Of a stretch of DNA of 64,000 nt, positions 36,540 through 46,746 are shown in pieces; position 1 is the stretch's first letter; the number at the start of each line of letters is the position of its first letter. The DNA is from Rothia endophytica (lineage in GTDB: Bacteria > Actinomycetota > Actinomycetes > Actinomycetales > Micrococcaceae). Where the stretch lies: assembly GCF_928381505.1 (NCBI RefSeq), contig NZ_CAKMSJ010000006.1:62001-126000 (forward strand), given 5' to 3'. A program made the position numbers and the translations under genes. The notes below the pieces were generated by a model. The model saw only the letters and a program-made list of their open reading frames with translations. It was not told the DNA's origin and ran no database searches.

Positions 36540-37225
36540 TAGAAACCCTCACTTTCATAGGCCTCGATAACAGCGTCTTCAATATCGTCAACGGTCATGA
36601 GCGGTTCAATATCGGTCAGAGCCCCTACCGTTGCAGGGTCTAAGGGCAGGCCAAGGGCACGATAGACATCTTCGGTCACTGCGCGTAGCGGCTCAGGGTT
36701 CTCCACGACGATGCCGCTGGAAAACCACCAGGCACCCGAAACCACGCGCTGCGCGGTACCAATAATTTTTACCCGGTGGCCGCCGGGAATCTGGCCCCAA
36801 ACCGAGTATTCGCCGGGGCAGTATTCGCCGGGTAGCTCCCCCACACCGGCTTGAATACCGAGGCTTTCCAGGGCTTCTGCAAACATGTTGCCAAAAATGC
36901 CGTAACGCTCGTGGTTACCGCTGACGGCATCCAGGGCGTACTGAAAATGATCTACCACCAGGCACCCTCGGTGGTAGGCAGCAGCATGGCCGCCAACGGT
37001 GCGCACCAGGGGTTCGAAACCCTGGTCGAGACAGGCCTGGCGCGCGGCGGGGAATTGCGGGTTGAGCTCGTCCCGGCGGCCAAAAGCAACCGTGGGTGCC
37101 GAGCGGTAGAGCCGCAGGGTTGAGGGTTGCTCGCCCCTGCCGACAGCGCGCACCGTCTGCATGGCACTATCGATCATCTCGGTCATGGTGGCGGTATGAT
37201 CACTGCCGAATCGTTCAAGCTGCAC
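36539..37225 (-). CDS. Lipoate-protein ligase A-like protein
   Basis: 228 residues of the biotin/lipoate ligase fold. APTVAFGRRDE, VRTVGGHAAAYHRGCLVVD (the RRxxGGGxv-like loop, here VRTVGGHAA) and the putative catalytic Lys in HRVKIIGTAQR followed by WWFSSGIVV. I start it at GTG 37225, seven bases after the upstream GNAT stop with AGGTG before it; a longer frame runs back into the GNAT gene. Could be a lipoyl ligase or an octanoyl transferase of the LipM/LipL kind. Confidence 0.82.
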   Translation of the reverse strand: MQLERFGSDHTATMTEMIDSAMQTVRAVGRGEQPSTLRLYRSAPTVAFGRRDELNPQFPAARQACLDQGFEPLVRTVGGHAAAYHRGCLVVDHFQYALDAVSGNHERYGIFGNMFAEALESLGIQAGVGELPGEYCPGEYSVWGQIPGGHRVKIIGTAQRVVSGAWWFSSGIVVENPEPLRAVTEDVYRALGLPLDPATVGALTDIEPLMTVDDIEDAVIEAYESEGF

Positions 37226-37232
37226 GGTACAC

Positions 37233-38075
37233 CTAGTCCACAGAAATATCGTTGAGACTGGTAGAGACAAACTCCCACCAGGTGGGCTGCAGACCGGCGT
37301 TGAGCGCTACTCGCTGCGAAATAATGTGCGAGGGGCTGCTGCCGTAGAAAGGTAGAAAGCCCTCAGCAATAATTGCCTCTGCTAACGTCCTAACCAGGGT
37401 GCTGGCTAACCCTGCGCCGCGGTGCCCGGGTAGCACATCGATGCCGATCTGCCGCATGAGATTGGAGTCCTCGCTAGCTCCGGCAAGGGCTACGGTTTCA
37501 CCGTCGGCAAGTGCGGCTAGCACCTGCACATCTGGGCGTAGTTCTTTGAAACCCAGGGCATTGCTGAAACGCTCATCGTCACGGAAAGCTTCAAGCTCCT
37601 GCGGTTCTAACCAGCGCAGCTCATACCCCTCTATCTGCGGCAGTGCGACATCCTGCGCACACGCCGCCGGTTGGTTCTGCCAGAAACTGCGACTGGGGGT
37701 GTAAAAAAGCGATGTACCCGAGACCTGCAGGGCAAAGGGGGTGAGGTAGTCGTTGAGCTTGCGCAGCTCGGAGTAGTCGCCCACCCAGTTGCCGTTGTCC
37801 CCAGCCAGCAGTGCTTGGGCGGCATCCAGGACGCGCGCGTGGGCTGCTGAGACAGCGGCCAGCCCGCGGTAGTTAATGAGGCGGAGCTCCCAGTGGTCAC
37901 GATAGCGGCGGCGGTCAGCGTCCATCTCTTCAAGAGGTAGACGCTGACTGGTGAGTAGCGTGGAGCCGTGCTGGAAGGCAAGGTCAAATGACGCTGGTGG
38001 CAGGCACATATCCACCGACAGCTGCCGGTTAAGCAGAGCCAGGGCGTCCTCATAGCTGACGATTGGTGTGGGCAT
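37233..38075 (-). CDS. GNAT family N-acetyltransferase (two-part)
   Basis: 280 residues. The C-terminal half (about 145-270) is a GNAT domain with IGIDVLPGHRGAGLASTLVRTL as the acetyl-CoA loop (residues about 208-229, quoted in part) and FYGSSPSHIISQRVALNAGL. The N-terminal half (1-140) resembles the extra domain seen in FR47-like or GNAT-related proteins but I cannot assign it. First gene of a unit with the lipoate-ligase-like gene (7-base gap) and SRAP gene. Confidence 0.82.
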   Translation of the reverse strand: MPTPIVSYEDALALLNRQLSVDMCLPPASFDLAFQHGSTLLTSQRLPLEEMDADRRRYRDHWELRLINYRGLAAVSAAHARVLDAAQALLAGDNGNWVGDYSELRKLNDYLTPFALQVSGTSLFYTPSRSFWQNQPAACAQDVALPQIEGYELRWLEPQELEAFRDDERFSNALGFKELRPDVQVLAALADGETVALAGASEDSNLMRQIGIDVLPGHRGAGLASTLVRTLAEAIIAEGFLPFYGSSPSHIISQRVALNAGLQPTWWEFVSTSLNDISVD

Positions 38076-38165
38076 AGCTCACTTTCTGGGGTGCAGGTAT
38101 ACCTATCTAGGGTACTCTGCCTGCTTGCCCGGGGTCAGATTTTGTGCCGCGGTTAAACTGAGAGC

Positions 38166-38663
38166 ATGAAGATTGTGGTTCTTGGTTTGAGCGGTGCAGG
38201 AAAATCAACCTGGGCACGTACCTTGGCTGATAGGCACCAGATGCCGCTTCTGCACCTGGATAAGGTTCATTGGCTGCCGGGGTGGGGCGAGCGAACTCTT
38301 CAGGATGAACGCGCTCTTGTACGGGACTTCATGGACTCGCATGATGCCTGGGTGATTGAGGGCGGGTACTCTAACGTGGAGTTTGAGCGGCGCCTGGAGG
38401 AGGCAGACCAGATTTTTATTTTGTTGGCTCCGCGTTTGGTGCGGTTGTGGCGGGTTGGACGCCGGTGGTTGCGTTTTCGCGGCGCTACCCGCCCCGATAT
38501 GACTGAAGGTTGTCCCGAAAAAATCGACGTGGAGTTCGTGAAGTGGATTCTCTGGAAAGGAACCAGCCCCAAGAAGCTAGCTGCCCTGCGGGACGTGCAG
38601 AAGCGTTACCCGCATAAGACCAAGATTTATAAGTGGTGGAGGCATAAAGCACCACAACAATAA
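38166..38663 (+). CDS. P-loop kinase, adenylate kinase/topology modulation-like
   Basis: 165 residues. Walker A GLSGAGKST at 7-15, then LLHLDKVHWLPGW, VIEGGYSNVEFERR and IFILLAPRLVRLWRV, the arrangement of the FlaR/topology-modulation-like P-loop family annotated as adenylate kinases. Substrate unknown. Its last 11 codons plus the stop fall inside a 41-bp sequence repeated at 41923-41963, so this gene's 3' end appears to be the integration site of the following 3.3-kb segment. Confidence 0.87.
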   Translation: MKIVVLGLSGAGKSTWARTLADRHQMPLLHLDKVHWLPGWGERTLQDERALVRDFMDSHDAWVIEGGYSNVEFERRLEEADQIFILLAPRLVRLWRVGRRWLRFRGATRPDMTEGCPEKIDVEFVKWILWKGTSPKKLAALRDVQKRYPHKTKIYKWWRHKAPQQ

Positions 38664-38671
38664 ACCCCCGC
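38631..38671. repeat. Left 41-bp direct repeat (attL-like)
   Basis: Starts AAGTGGTGGAGGCATAAAGC and ends CCCCCGC. Matches 41923-41963 at 40 of 41 positions. Contains the kinase C-terminal codons KWWRHKAPQQ and stop. Confidence 0.95.
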
Positions 38672-38738
38672 CCCCTCGGTCAATTTACGCAGTTAGCCCG
38701 GCGTCCCGCTCTGAACACCGGGCTGTGTAGGTTTCTCT

Positions 38739-40151
38739 CTAAGCCACTTCTTTAGCTATCTGCAAGCTGGCATAGTACTGGTTAGCTTCTGCCTCTTCAT
38801 TGAATTCAAGTACATCACCGGCGATACTATCGAGCGCGGTATGAACCTCAGCTGGAGTAGCGTAGAAAAATTCTCGACGCAAGTTTACACGGTTCACTCG
38901 CTGCTGAGCGAAAGCATCGTGTAACTGCCGTTCGACATCTAACGCATCCTCGGTAAAGAACAGAGCATGAACATCGAAACCAAAGGGCACCGAAGCATCC
39001 CCAAGCTCTCGTACACGGTCCATCGGGTCTAGTCTGCGTGTCATACCAATCTTGACCATCCGTTCACCGAATGACCCAATATTAGATATTACGTAGACGT
39101 ATCCTGCTCGAGTATTTGCCTTACGATAGTCCACATCAGCAATACCAGCATCAATCTGGTCAAGCTCAGCCTGAATCTCTGCAGCACGGTCAGTATCTCC
39201 GGTCGCTTGGATGCGAACAAGTACATTCTCGAAGTGCTTACGCTCCTTTAGCAAAGCTCGCTTCTTAGCTTCTAGCTCAGCTTCAGCCTGGGCTTGCTCC
39301 CGCATTGCCTCACGTCGGGCACGTTGTTCTTCTCTTTCAATCTGACGAGCCTGCTCAACCTGACCAGCAATTTCTAGTTCTCTACCTTTTAGGCCCTGGT
39401 ATTCATAACTAATAGAAATATCAAGGGGTTTCGTCAACTTACCTATTGAACTGGCTGCTTTGCCAATTTTATCTGCGCTGGACTGGACATTTTTAGCAGT
39501 GACGTTTTTGATGATGTTTTCAGCCTCAGCATTGAAGCACCTCAACGCCAACCTGGCCATGTTGTTTCTAAGTTGTTTAATTTTCCCTGCAGTAGCTGGA
39601 AATTCTTCATACTCGTTACTTTCAACTGCGCTTCCGCTGGCTGCCATGGTTTTCATCTCCTGACGCAGTTGACGGAGGTCTGTCTGGAGTTGTGCATAGC
39701 TACTTGCCGGGTGCGCGAAATCTTCAAGTCCTAGGGTGAGCTTTACATATTTATTCTCTTCATCGGGGAATGCAGCCTGTAAATCATTTAGCCGTTGTAT
39801 TGTTGCGAGCTCCTGAGCTCTCGCATCAGCTGCAGCTGTTTCTGCAGAACTCCTCAGTTTATGAGCCTCCAGATTTGCTTCAGTTCGTATACGCTCACCT
39901 TCGGCTTCATTCTTCCTCTTAATGCGTTCTGCCGCTTGGTCTAGTTCCCAGACTTCAGCTCCTCCATGTGAGTCCATGAATATCTGGAGATGCTGGTTGT
40001 GCCCTCTCAGCCGCTCAAGTTCTTGGTTGAGACTAATAATCTCTTCTGACATCGCCAGGATAATCTTGTTTTTGCCGCGGTGCTGTGAAGCGAAGTGCGA
40101 TGCGACCATTGCCGGTGAAACTTGATCTGATTCATAGTAGCTAGAAGTCAT
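38739..40151 (-). CDS. DUF4041 / T5orf172 (GIY-YIG-like) domain protein
   Basis: 470 residues. N-terminal half (about 20-130) is a charged coiled coil; a middle part (about 160-250) is helical; a second long coiled coil with REEQRARREAMREQAQAE lies at about 280-330 in the DUF4041 region; the C-terminal 100 residues carry GYVYVISNIGSFGERMVKIGMTRR...DAFAQQRVNRVNLRREFF, the T5orf172/MUG113 fold related to GIY-YIG nucleases (VYVIS and VKIGMT are the two core strands). Encoded 9 bases after the small membrane protein gene. Such proteins occur in phages and defence loci; nuclease activity is inferred. Confidence 0.83.
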   Translation of the reverse strand: MTSSYYESDQVSPAMVASHFASQHRGKNKIILAMSEEIISLNQELERLRGHNQHLQIFMDSHGGAEVWELDQAAERIKRKNEAEGERIRTEANLEAHKLRSSAETAAADARAQELATIQRLNDLQAAFPDEENKYVKLTLGLEDFAHPASSYAQLQTDLRQLRQEMKTMAASGSAVESNEYEEFPATAGKIKQLRNNMARLALRCFNAEAENIIKNVTAKNVQSSADKIGKAASSIGKLTKPLDISISYEYQGLKGRELEIAGQVEQARQIEREEQRARREAMREQAQAEAELEAKKRALLKERKHFENVLVRIQATGDTDRAAEIQAELDQIDAGIADVDYRKANTRAGYVYVISNIGSFGERMVKIGMTRRLDPMDRVRELGDASVPFGFDVHALFFTEDALDVERQLHDAFAQQRVNRVNLRREFFYATPAEVHTALDSIAGDVLEFNEEAEANQYYASLQIAKEVA

Positions 40152-40160
40152 GCTTGTGTC

Positions 40161-40442
40161 CTAGGGGGTATAGGTAAGAGGGGAGATAGCTTTTTTATAG
40201 ACTGCATTGCCATGGTCGTAATGCCAATAACAAAACCAAGCTACTGGCAGGTACAGAAAACCGCCTTGGAAAAATGCAAGGACACCGATAATCCCTAAAA
40301 CCCATGCAGCGATAAGCCACCCTGCCGAGGGAACTTTGTTAGCTTTCAGAGCTACGGTTTCAGCATGAGCTAGGTATGAACTCACGTTGGTAGGTTGGCT
40401 CCTTGAAGGGTCTGGTTCAAAAAGTTCTGGTTCGTATTTCAT
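40161..40442 (-). CDS. Small membrane protein paired with the DUF4041 gene
   Basis: 93 residues: acidic/polar first 40, then two close membrane segments (about 43-60 and 62-75, WLIAAWVLGIIGVLAFF and FLYLPVAWFCYWHY). No family recognised. GAGG precedes ATG 40442. Being directly upstream of the DUF4041 gene suggests a membrane partner or anchor for it. Confidence 0.65.
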   Translation of the reverse strand: MKYEPELFEPDPSRSQPTNVSSYLAHAETVALKANKVPSAGWLIAAWVLGIIGVLAFFQGGFLYLPVAWFCYWHYDHGNAVYKKAISPLTYTP

Positions 40443-40690
40443 AAAACCTCATCCATATCGAACAGTCCACTAGATTGGGGACAGTAAATTAATCATAAGA
40501 CTAATATAAGTATCTCTCTGGATTCAGTGAAAGACCAACCTCATGTGTACAGAAAGGTAAGATTTATTACCTTCTCATCACCGGCCTCAAGAAACACTCC
40601 ATAATCTGCGAGAAGTTCCACCCGTGAGGTTTGCGTCACTGTATCTTTTAAAGTAGACACCAATACAGCCCACAAGGATAAGGACACACA

Positions 40691-41788
40691 ATGGAATTTG
40701 AGGCCGGAATCAACGCTCTTGCGAAAAAGATGCGAAGCCAGCAGGACATCATTCAAACCGAAGAAGCTACCAAAAATGCTTTTATTATGCCATTTATCTC
40801 CCAGGTACTTGGCTATGATGTCTTCAACCCACTTGAGGTCATGCCCGAATTTACCGCTGACCATGGCACCAAAAAAGGTGAGAAAGTGGATTACGCCATC
40901 ATGCAAGATGGTGAAGTGCGCATCCTCATCGAGTGTAAGAAAATTGGCAGCGACCTCAATGTAAAGCATGCCTCGCAGCTCTTCCGATACTTCTCTGTTA
41001 CCAATTCCCGCATCGCCATCCTCACCAATGGTCAAGTATTCCATTTCTTCACGGACCTGGACTCCCCCAACATTATGGATAAGCGTCCATTCCTCGTCCT
41101 CGACCTACTGGATATTGATGAAACGATCCTGCCTGAGCTCAAGAAAATAACCAAGGACACCTTCGACCTCGACTCAATCATCTCTTCGGCTGAAGAACTC
41201 AAATATGTGGGGGCTTTGAAGCGCGAAGTAGTCTCTATCTTTAAAGAGCTTCCTGCAGATTTCGTCAAAATGCTTATGACTTCGGTATCAGATAAGCGCG
41301 CAACAGCGGATAATATTGTCCTCTTCCGTGACCTGGTTGACAAAGCACTAAAGCAATTTCTCAAGGAACAGGTCAATGACCGTCTAAAGACAGCCCTGGG
41401 CGATTCAGATCTCTCTATCCCTGAAGCAATAACCATTGAATCGGCCCCAGCTGCAGTTGACACTGAAGACAATAATCAACAGGACGACAACGGTGTCGTG
41501 ACAACTGAGGAAGAACTCGCCGGTTATCAGATTGTGAAAGCTATCGCATGCTCCGAGGTTAAGCCGCAGCGTATTGCTCATCGAGATGCAAAGTCATATT
41601 TTGCCATTCTCCTTGATGACAACAACCGTAAATCCATTGCACGCTTACACTTCAATGCAAAGTCTCAGTGGTATGTCGGGACCTTCGATGCTGATAAAAA
41701 GGAAACTAGGCATCCCATTAATGACTTAGAGGACATCTACGCTTTCGCAGATATAATCCGAGCTACAGTTCGTTCCTTAGAGGCCTAA
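40691..41788 (+). CDS. Stand-alone type I restriction HsdR N-terminal-like nuclease protein
   Basis: 365 residues. An HsdR-N-type nuclease domain occupies about 20-150: ATKNAFIMPFISQVLGYDVFNP, then Asp68 in KVDYAI and Glu81-x-Lys83 in LIECKK, a complete PD-(D/E)XK triad, then HASQLFRYFSVT and ILTNGQVFHFF. A helical middle and an unassigned C-terminal domain (about 270-365, SYFAILLDDNNRKSIARLHF) follow, without helicase motifs. ATG 40691 has AGGA upstream. Divergent from the membrane/DUF4041 pair. No HsdM or HsdS nearby, so it is not part of a normal type I system. Confidence 0.85.
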   Translation: MEFEAGINALAKKMRSQQDIIQTEEATKNAFIMPFISQVLGYDVFNPLEVMPEFTADHGTKKGEKVDYAIMQDGEVRILIECKKIGSDLNVKHASQLFRYFSVTNSRIAILTNGQVFHFFTDLDSPNIMDKRPFLVLDLLDIDETILPELKKITKDTFDLDSIISSAEELKYVGALKREVVSIFKELPADFVKMLMTSVSDKRATADNIVLFRDLVDKALKQFLKEQVNDRLKTALGDSDLSIPEAITIESAPAAVDTEDNNQQDDNGVVTTEEELAGYQIVKAIACSEVKPQRIAHRDAKSYFAILLDDNNRKSIARLHFNAKSQWYVGTFDADKKETRHPINDLEDIYAFADIIRATVRSLEA

Positions 41789-41800
41789 CCAACAACAATC

Positions 41801-41835
41801 TTGCCCCAAGCACAAGATGCAGGGGCGGGATTTTA
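41801..41835 (+). terminator. Possible terminator after the HsdR-N-like gene
   Basis: GCCCC and GGGGC arms extended by weaker pairs around a 14-nt loop, followed by GGGATTTT. Weak stem. Confidence 0.35.
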
Positions 41836-41922
41836 GATTGAAGTGCTACGACCAATCCCTATCTGCCACTATGAGCATGACAAAGCCGTCCTAGACAGTT
41901 AAGTCCGTATCCAAGTGGTGGA

Positions 41923-41963
41923 GGCATAAAGCACCACAACAGTAAACCCCCGCAGTTTCCCTC
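41923..41963. repeat. Right 41-bp direct repeat (attR-like)
   Basis: Second copy of 38631-38671 with one mismatch; it restores the kinase 3' codons and overlaps one arm of the nrdF terminator. Confidence 0.95.
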
Positions 41964-42010
41964 TCAACAGCTACGCTAAGTTGCTGTTCTGAGAATGAAA
42001 CGGCGGGGGT
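41946..42010 (-). terminator. Long terminator hairpin after nrdF
   Basis: Outer arms ACCCCCGCAGTTTC and GAAACGGCGGGGGT pair over 14 positions with one mismatch, and an inner AACAGC/GCTGTT stem continues it. Its outer arm lies in the 41-bp repeat, so before the insertion it probably terminated both the kinase and nrdF. Confidence 0.75.
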
Positions 42011-42026
42011 CAAAGTCAGGAATGGT

Positions 42027-43067
<1,041 letters not shown>

Positions 43068-43156
43068 TCACAGACTACTTAAAGCTATTGGCCCGGTCTG
43101 GGTAAAAATCACAGTCGAGGACGTCACCACCTCCTCCCCTGCTTCCCTACCGCGAG

Positions 43157-43672
43157 CTATTCGCCGGCCTCCTCCTCAGGTTCACCCGGAACTTCACTTT
43201 CATGCTCGTCTGAACCCAAGCGTGACGCGCGGTCCACCATGGTTCGGAGCACCGGCAATGCTTTGACCAGCACCTGAATTTCTTCTTCAGTCAGTGCCTC
43301 TGTAACTCTGCCCATCAGCCACTCTTCACGCTCAGCCTGAATGGAGGCGATAATTCGCGTGCCCTGGTCGGTCAGATAGAGCTCCTTGCGGCGTTTATCA
43401 AGCAGGTTCTTGCCCGATGATAGATAGCCCCGTGCCAGTAACGATTTGACGATTACGTTCATGGACTGCGGAGTAATCTGCTGAAAACGCGCCAGCTCCG
43501 CCCCCGTCTGCCGAGGCTGTGTCAGCAACTGAGCCAGCACCGTTTCTTCAGAGAAGGTAAAGGGTGAGGAACTGGCAGACTCATTCCTCAGGCGTCGATG
43601 CATCCTGAACACCGAATGGTGGAGGCTGCGCGCGTGCTTAGCCAAAAAATTTTCCAAAAGGCGCCACCCCAA
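43157..43672 (-). CDS. MarR family transcriptional regulator
   Basis: About 166-171 residues. Winged helix around 38-105: SEETVLAQLLTQPRQTGAELARFQQITPQSMNVIVKSLLARGYL and the wing LLDKRRKELYLTDQG. The first codons are ambiguous: TTG at 43672, or TTG five codons later which has GGGGTGG at a better distance. It lies between nrdE and nrdF, an unusual place. Ligand unknown; an AT-rich imperfect palindrome sits just upstream. Confidence 0.88.
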   Translation of the reverse strand: MGWRLLENFLAKHARSLHHSVFRMHRRLRNESASSSPFTFSEETVLAQLLTQPRQTGAELARFQQITPQSMNVIVKSLLARGYLSSGKNLLDKRRKELYLTDQGTRIIASIQAEREEWLMGRVTEALTEEEIQVLVKALPVLRTMVDRASRLGSDEHESEVPGEPEEEAGE

Positions 43673-43690
43673 AATAATCAGTTTAACTTA

Positions 43691-43707
43691 TTAGTTATAT
43701 TGACTAT
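43691..43707 (-). promoter_or_regulatory. Possible MarR operator
   Basis: TTAGTTATATTGACTAT, an imperfect inverted repeat (TAGTTA/TGACTA) about 20 bases upstream of the marR start, in an AT-rich stretch. Confidence 0.3.
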
Positions 43708-43738
43708 AAACCTCATTTAAGCACTCTGCAAGGCAAAA

Positions 43739-43775
43739 ACAAACCGCCGCTCCCACACAGGGGAACGGCGGTTTG
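43739..43775 (-). terminator. Terminator after nrdE
   Basis: AAACCGCCG and CGGCGGTTT arms with an inner TCCC/GGGA extension; the minus strand continues into GTTTTTGC. Confidence 0.8.
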
Positions 43776-43791
43776 CTAGCAACTCAGAGCT

Positions 43792-45972
43792 TTAGAGCAT
43801 GCAGCTGACGCAGCCCTCAATCTCGGTGCCTTCAAGAGCCATCTGACGAATACGTGAGTAGTAGATGGTCTTGATGCCCTTACGCCAAGCGTAAATCTGG
43901 GCGCGGTTGACGTCGCGGGTGGTCGCAGTGTCCTTGAAGAAGAGAGTCAGTGACAGACCCTGATCCACGTGCTGAGTTGCTACAGCATAGGTATCAATAA
44001 TCTTCTCGTAACCAATTTCGTAGGAGTCCTGATAGTAGTCCAGGTTCTCGTTAGTCATGAAGGGTGCCGGGTAGTAGACACGGCCCAGCTTGCCTTCCTT
44101 ACGGATCTCGATCTTCGATGCAATGGGGTGAATCGATGAGGTGGAGCCGTTGATGTAAGAGATAGAACCGGTGGGCGGTACAGCCTGCAGGTTCTGGTTA
44201 TACATACCGTGCTCAGCAACCTCAGCTGCCAGCTGCTTCCAATCCTCAGCACCGGGCACAAAGTGACCTGCAAAGAGTTCGCGGGCGCGTTCGGTTTCGA
44301 AATCCCAGGTGCCGTTGATGTACTTCTCGAAGTACTCCCCCGACGCGTACTTTGACTTCTCAAAGCCCACAAAGGTTTCCTTGCGTTCCTTAGCGATTTC
44401 CATGGACGCGCGGATGGCGTGGTAGGTCACCGTGTAGAAGTACATGTTAGTGAAGTCCAGTGCTTCTTCTGAACCGTAGTAGACGTGCTCACGAGCCAGG
44501 TAGCCGTGCAGGTTCATCTGCCCCAGACCCACAGCGTGGCTCATGGAGTTACCGCGCTCAATGGAGGGCACGGAGGTGATGTCTGACTGGTCAGAGACAG
44601 AGGTGAGTGCACGAATAGAGGTGCCAACGGTCTGGGCCAGGTCGCCGCCGTCCATCGCCAGGGCGATGTTCAGTGAACCCAGGTTACAGGAGATATCTTT
44701 ACCTACGGTTGCGTAGCTAAGGTCAGCGTTGTAAACGGAAGGCTCTGAGACCTGAAGGATTTCCGAGCAGAGGTTAGACATAATAATCTTGCCCTCGATC
44801 GGGTTTGCCTTGTTCACGGTGTCTTCGAACATGACGTAGGGGTAGCCAGACTCAAACTGAATTTCAGCCAGGGTCTGGAAGAACTCGCGAGCGTTAATCT
44901 TCGTCTTCTTGATGCGGGCATCATCGACCATCTCGTAGTACTTCTCGGTGACGTTGATATCTGAGAAGGGTACGCCGTAGATGCGCTCGACGTCGTAGGG
45001 CGAGAAGAGGTACATGTCCTCATTCTTCTTGGCCAGCTCAAAGGTGATGTCGGGGATGACGACGCCCAGTGAGAGGGTCTTGATGCGAATCTTTTCGTCC
45101 GCGTTCTCGCGCTTGGTGTCCAGGAAGGAGTAGATGTCGGGGTGGTGAGCGTGCAGGTAGACTGCACCGGCGCCCTGACGTGCGCCCAGCTGGTTAGCGT
45201 AGGAGAAGGAGTCTTCAAGCAACTTCATCACGGGGATGACGCCGGAGGACTGGTTCTCAATCTTCTTGATGGGTGCGCCAGCTTCACGCAGGTTGGTGAG
45301 GGCGAATGCCACACCGCCACCGCGCTTAGAGAGCTGCAGAGCTGAGTTGATGGAGCGTCCGATGGACTCCATGTTGTCTTCGATGCGGAGCAGGAAGCAG
45401 GAGACCAGCTCGCCGCGCTGCTTCTTACCTGCGTTGAGGAAGGTGGGAGTAGCAGGCTGGAAACGGCCCGAGATGAGCTCGTCCACAATGCTTTCTGCCA
45501 GCTGCTCATTGCCTTCTGCCAGCAACAGCGCAGTCATGACCACGCGGTCTTCAAAACGTTCCAGGTAGCGCTGGCCGTCGAAGGTTTTCAGCGCGTAGGA
45601 GGTGTAGAACTTGAAGGCGCCCAGGAAGGTGGGGAAACGGAACTTCTGAGCGTAGGCACGCTTGGAGAGCGCCTTGATGAAGTCGAAGGAGTAGCCCTCA
45701 AAGAGCTCGGGCTCGTAGTACTGGTGCTTAACCAGGTAGTCGATCTTCTCTTCCAGGTCATGGAAGAACACGGTGTTGTTATTGACGTGTTGCAGGAAGT
45801 ACTGGCGGGCTGCCTGGCGGTCAGCCTCGAACTGGATCTGGCCGTTCTCATCATAGAGGTTCAGTAGTGCATTGAGCTCATGGTAGCCCATGCCGCGGTA
45901 TTTCTCGGGGGTGCTGGGGTCTTCGTGACCGGGTTCTACGCTGAGGCCGGGTACAGGGAGTTTTGATTCCAA
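43792..45972 (-). CDS. nrdE: Class Ib ribonucleoside-diphosphate reductase subunit alpha NrdE
   Basis: Catalytic subunit, 726 residues. Active-site Cys in [15 protein letters not shown], the radical Cys-x-Glu region SNLCSEILQ with NLGSLNIA, and the redox-active C-terminal pair CVSCML (Cys721, Cys724) that is reduced by NrdH. The TTG start at 45972 lies inside the end of nrdI (37-base overlap) with GGAAG just upstream; a later in-frame ATG would remove conserved sequence. Part of nrdH-nrdI-nrdE. Confidence 0.95.
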   Translation of the reverse strand: MESKLPVPGLSVEPGHEDPSTPEKYRGMGYHELNALLNLYDENGQIQFEADRQAARQYFLQHVNNNTVFFHDLEEKIDYLVKHQYYEPELFEGYSFDFIKALSKRAYAQKFRFPTFLGAFKFYTSYALKTFDGQRYLERFEDRVVMTALLLAEGNEQLAESIVDELISGRFQPATPTFLNAGKKQRGELVSCFLLRIEDNMESIGRSINSALQLSKRGGGVAFALTNLREAGAPIKKIENQSSGVIPVMKLLEDSFSYANQLGARQGAGAVYLHAHHPDIYSFLDTKRENADEKIRIKTLSLGVVIPDITFELAKKNEDMYLFSPYDVERIYGVPFSDINVTEKYYEMVDDARIKKTKINAREFFQTLAEIQFESGYPYVMFEDTVNKANPIEGKIIMSNLCSEILQVSEPSVYNADLSYATVGKDISCNLGSLNIALAMDGGDLAQTVGTSIRALTSVSDQSDITSVPSIERGNSMSHAVGLGQMNLHGYLAREHVYYGSEEALDFTNMYFYTVTYHAIRASMEIAKERKETFVGFEKSKYASGEYFEKYINGTWDFETERARELFAGHFVPGAEDWKQLAAEVAEHGMYNQNLQAVPPTGSISYINGSTSSIHPIASKIEIRKEGKLGRVYYPAPFMTNENLDYYQDSYEIGYEKIIDTYAVATQHVDQGLSLTLFFKDTATTRDVNRAQIYAWRKGIKTIYYSRIRQMALEGTEIEGCVSCML

Positions 45973-46397
45973 AATTCTTCCAATCCTTCTTGAACTTTTT
46001 GTACGTCTTCTTGGGTTCCCATGAGCTCAAATTTAAAGAGCAGGGGAACTCCACATTTAGTGGCAACCTTCTCCGCTGCTATGCAGTAGAGGGCACCAAA
46101 GTTTGTATTGCCTGCACCGATAACACCGACCAGGTGCTCACGGTTTTGGGGCTGGTTGAGAAATTTAACTGCCTGTGGCGGTATTGATCCGGCTCCCCCA
46201 GGACGCCCGTAACTAGGCACGCAGAGCACATAGGGTGCGTGCATGATCGGTGGCTCTTCCGCAGTTTTAAGGGGGATTCGCACATTCGCTACGCCAGTTT
46301 TTTGCACGAACTTATGAGTATTTTCTGAGACCGACGAGAAGTAAACGATGGTCGGTTGACCTGTCGCCATCATTTCTTCTGGGGGTTTAGTCTCCAT
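45936..46397 (-). CDS. nrdI: Class Ib ribonucleotide reductase assembly flavoprotein NrdI
   Basis: 153 residues. Flavodoxin-like: [17 protein letters not shown] (FMN phosphate loop), VPSYGRPGG and [17 protein letters not shown]. Supplies superoxide for the manganese-tyrosyl radical in NrdF. GGAG precedes ATG 46397. Second gene of the nrd unit. Confidence 0.94.
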   Translation of the reverse strand: METKPPEEMMATGQPTIVYFSSVSENTHKFVQKTGVANVRIPLKTAEEPPIMHAPYVLCVPSYGRPGGAGSIPPQAVKFLNQPQNREHLVGVIGAGNTNFGALYCIAAEKVATKCGVPLLFKFELMGTQEDVQKVQEGLEEFWNQNSLYPASA

Positions 46398-46512
46398 AGC
46401 TCATCATCTCCGCAAGGGGTGTTCTGCTCTGTTGATATACCGGCGGTTCACCAGCGCACGCTGAAGCCCGGGCAATTCACTCTGGAATTCTCGCCCGGGC
46501 TATCGTAAAGCG

Positions 46513-46746
46513 TTAGGCTGCGGCGGCTGCTAGAGCGTTGATTTTATCGGGCTGGAAACCGGACCAGTGGTCATCACCAGCGATAACCACCGGTGCCTGC
46601 AGGTATCCCAGACCCTTGATGCGAGCCAGCGCATCGGCGTCCTCGGTGATGTCCACGGTGTTGTAGTTAACGCCGAGCTTATCGAGTGCACGGTAGGTCA
46701 TGTTGCACTGGACGCAGGCGGGCTTGGTGTACACCGTTACGGTCAT
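46513..46746 (-). CDS. nrdH: Glutaredoxin-like NrdH redoxin
   Basis: 77 residues. Thioredoxin fold with the CVQC active site at 11-14, KPACVQC preceded by TVYT, and the conserved QAPVVIAG and SGFQPDKI. Electron donor for NrdE. First gene of nrdHIE, with an AAGGAGAG site before its ATG and tandem NrdR boxes further upstream. Confidence 0.95.
   Translation of the reverse strand: MTVTVYTKPACVQCNMTYRALDKLGVNYNTVDITEDADALARIKGLGYLQAPVVIAGDDHWSGFQPDKINALAAAAA

Larger units (their letters stand above)
38672..41963. mobile_element. Putative 3.3-kb integrated cassette flanked by 41-bp direct repeats
   Basis: The segment between and including one repeat copy holds three genes unrelated to the flanks (DUF4041/T5orf172 protein, small membrane protein, HsdR-N-like protein). 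The right repeat again encodes KWWRHKAPQQ-stop and runs into the nrdF terminator, so deleting the segment would join kinase and nrdF through one shared terminator. This is the signature of site-specific integration at a gene 3' end. No integrase or transposase is present, so mobilisation in trans or loss of the integrase must be assumed. Confidence 0.65.
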
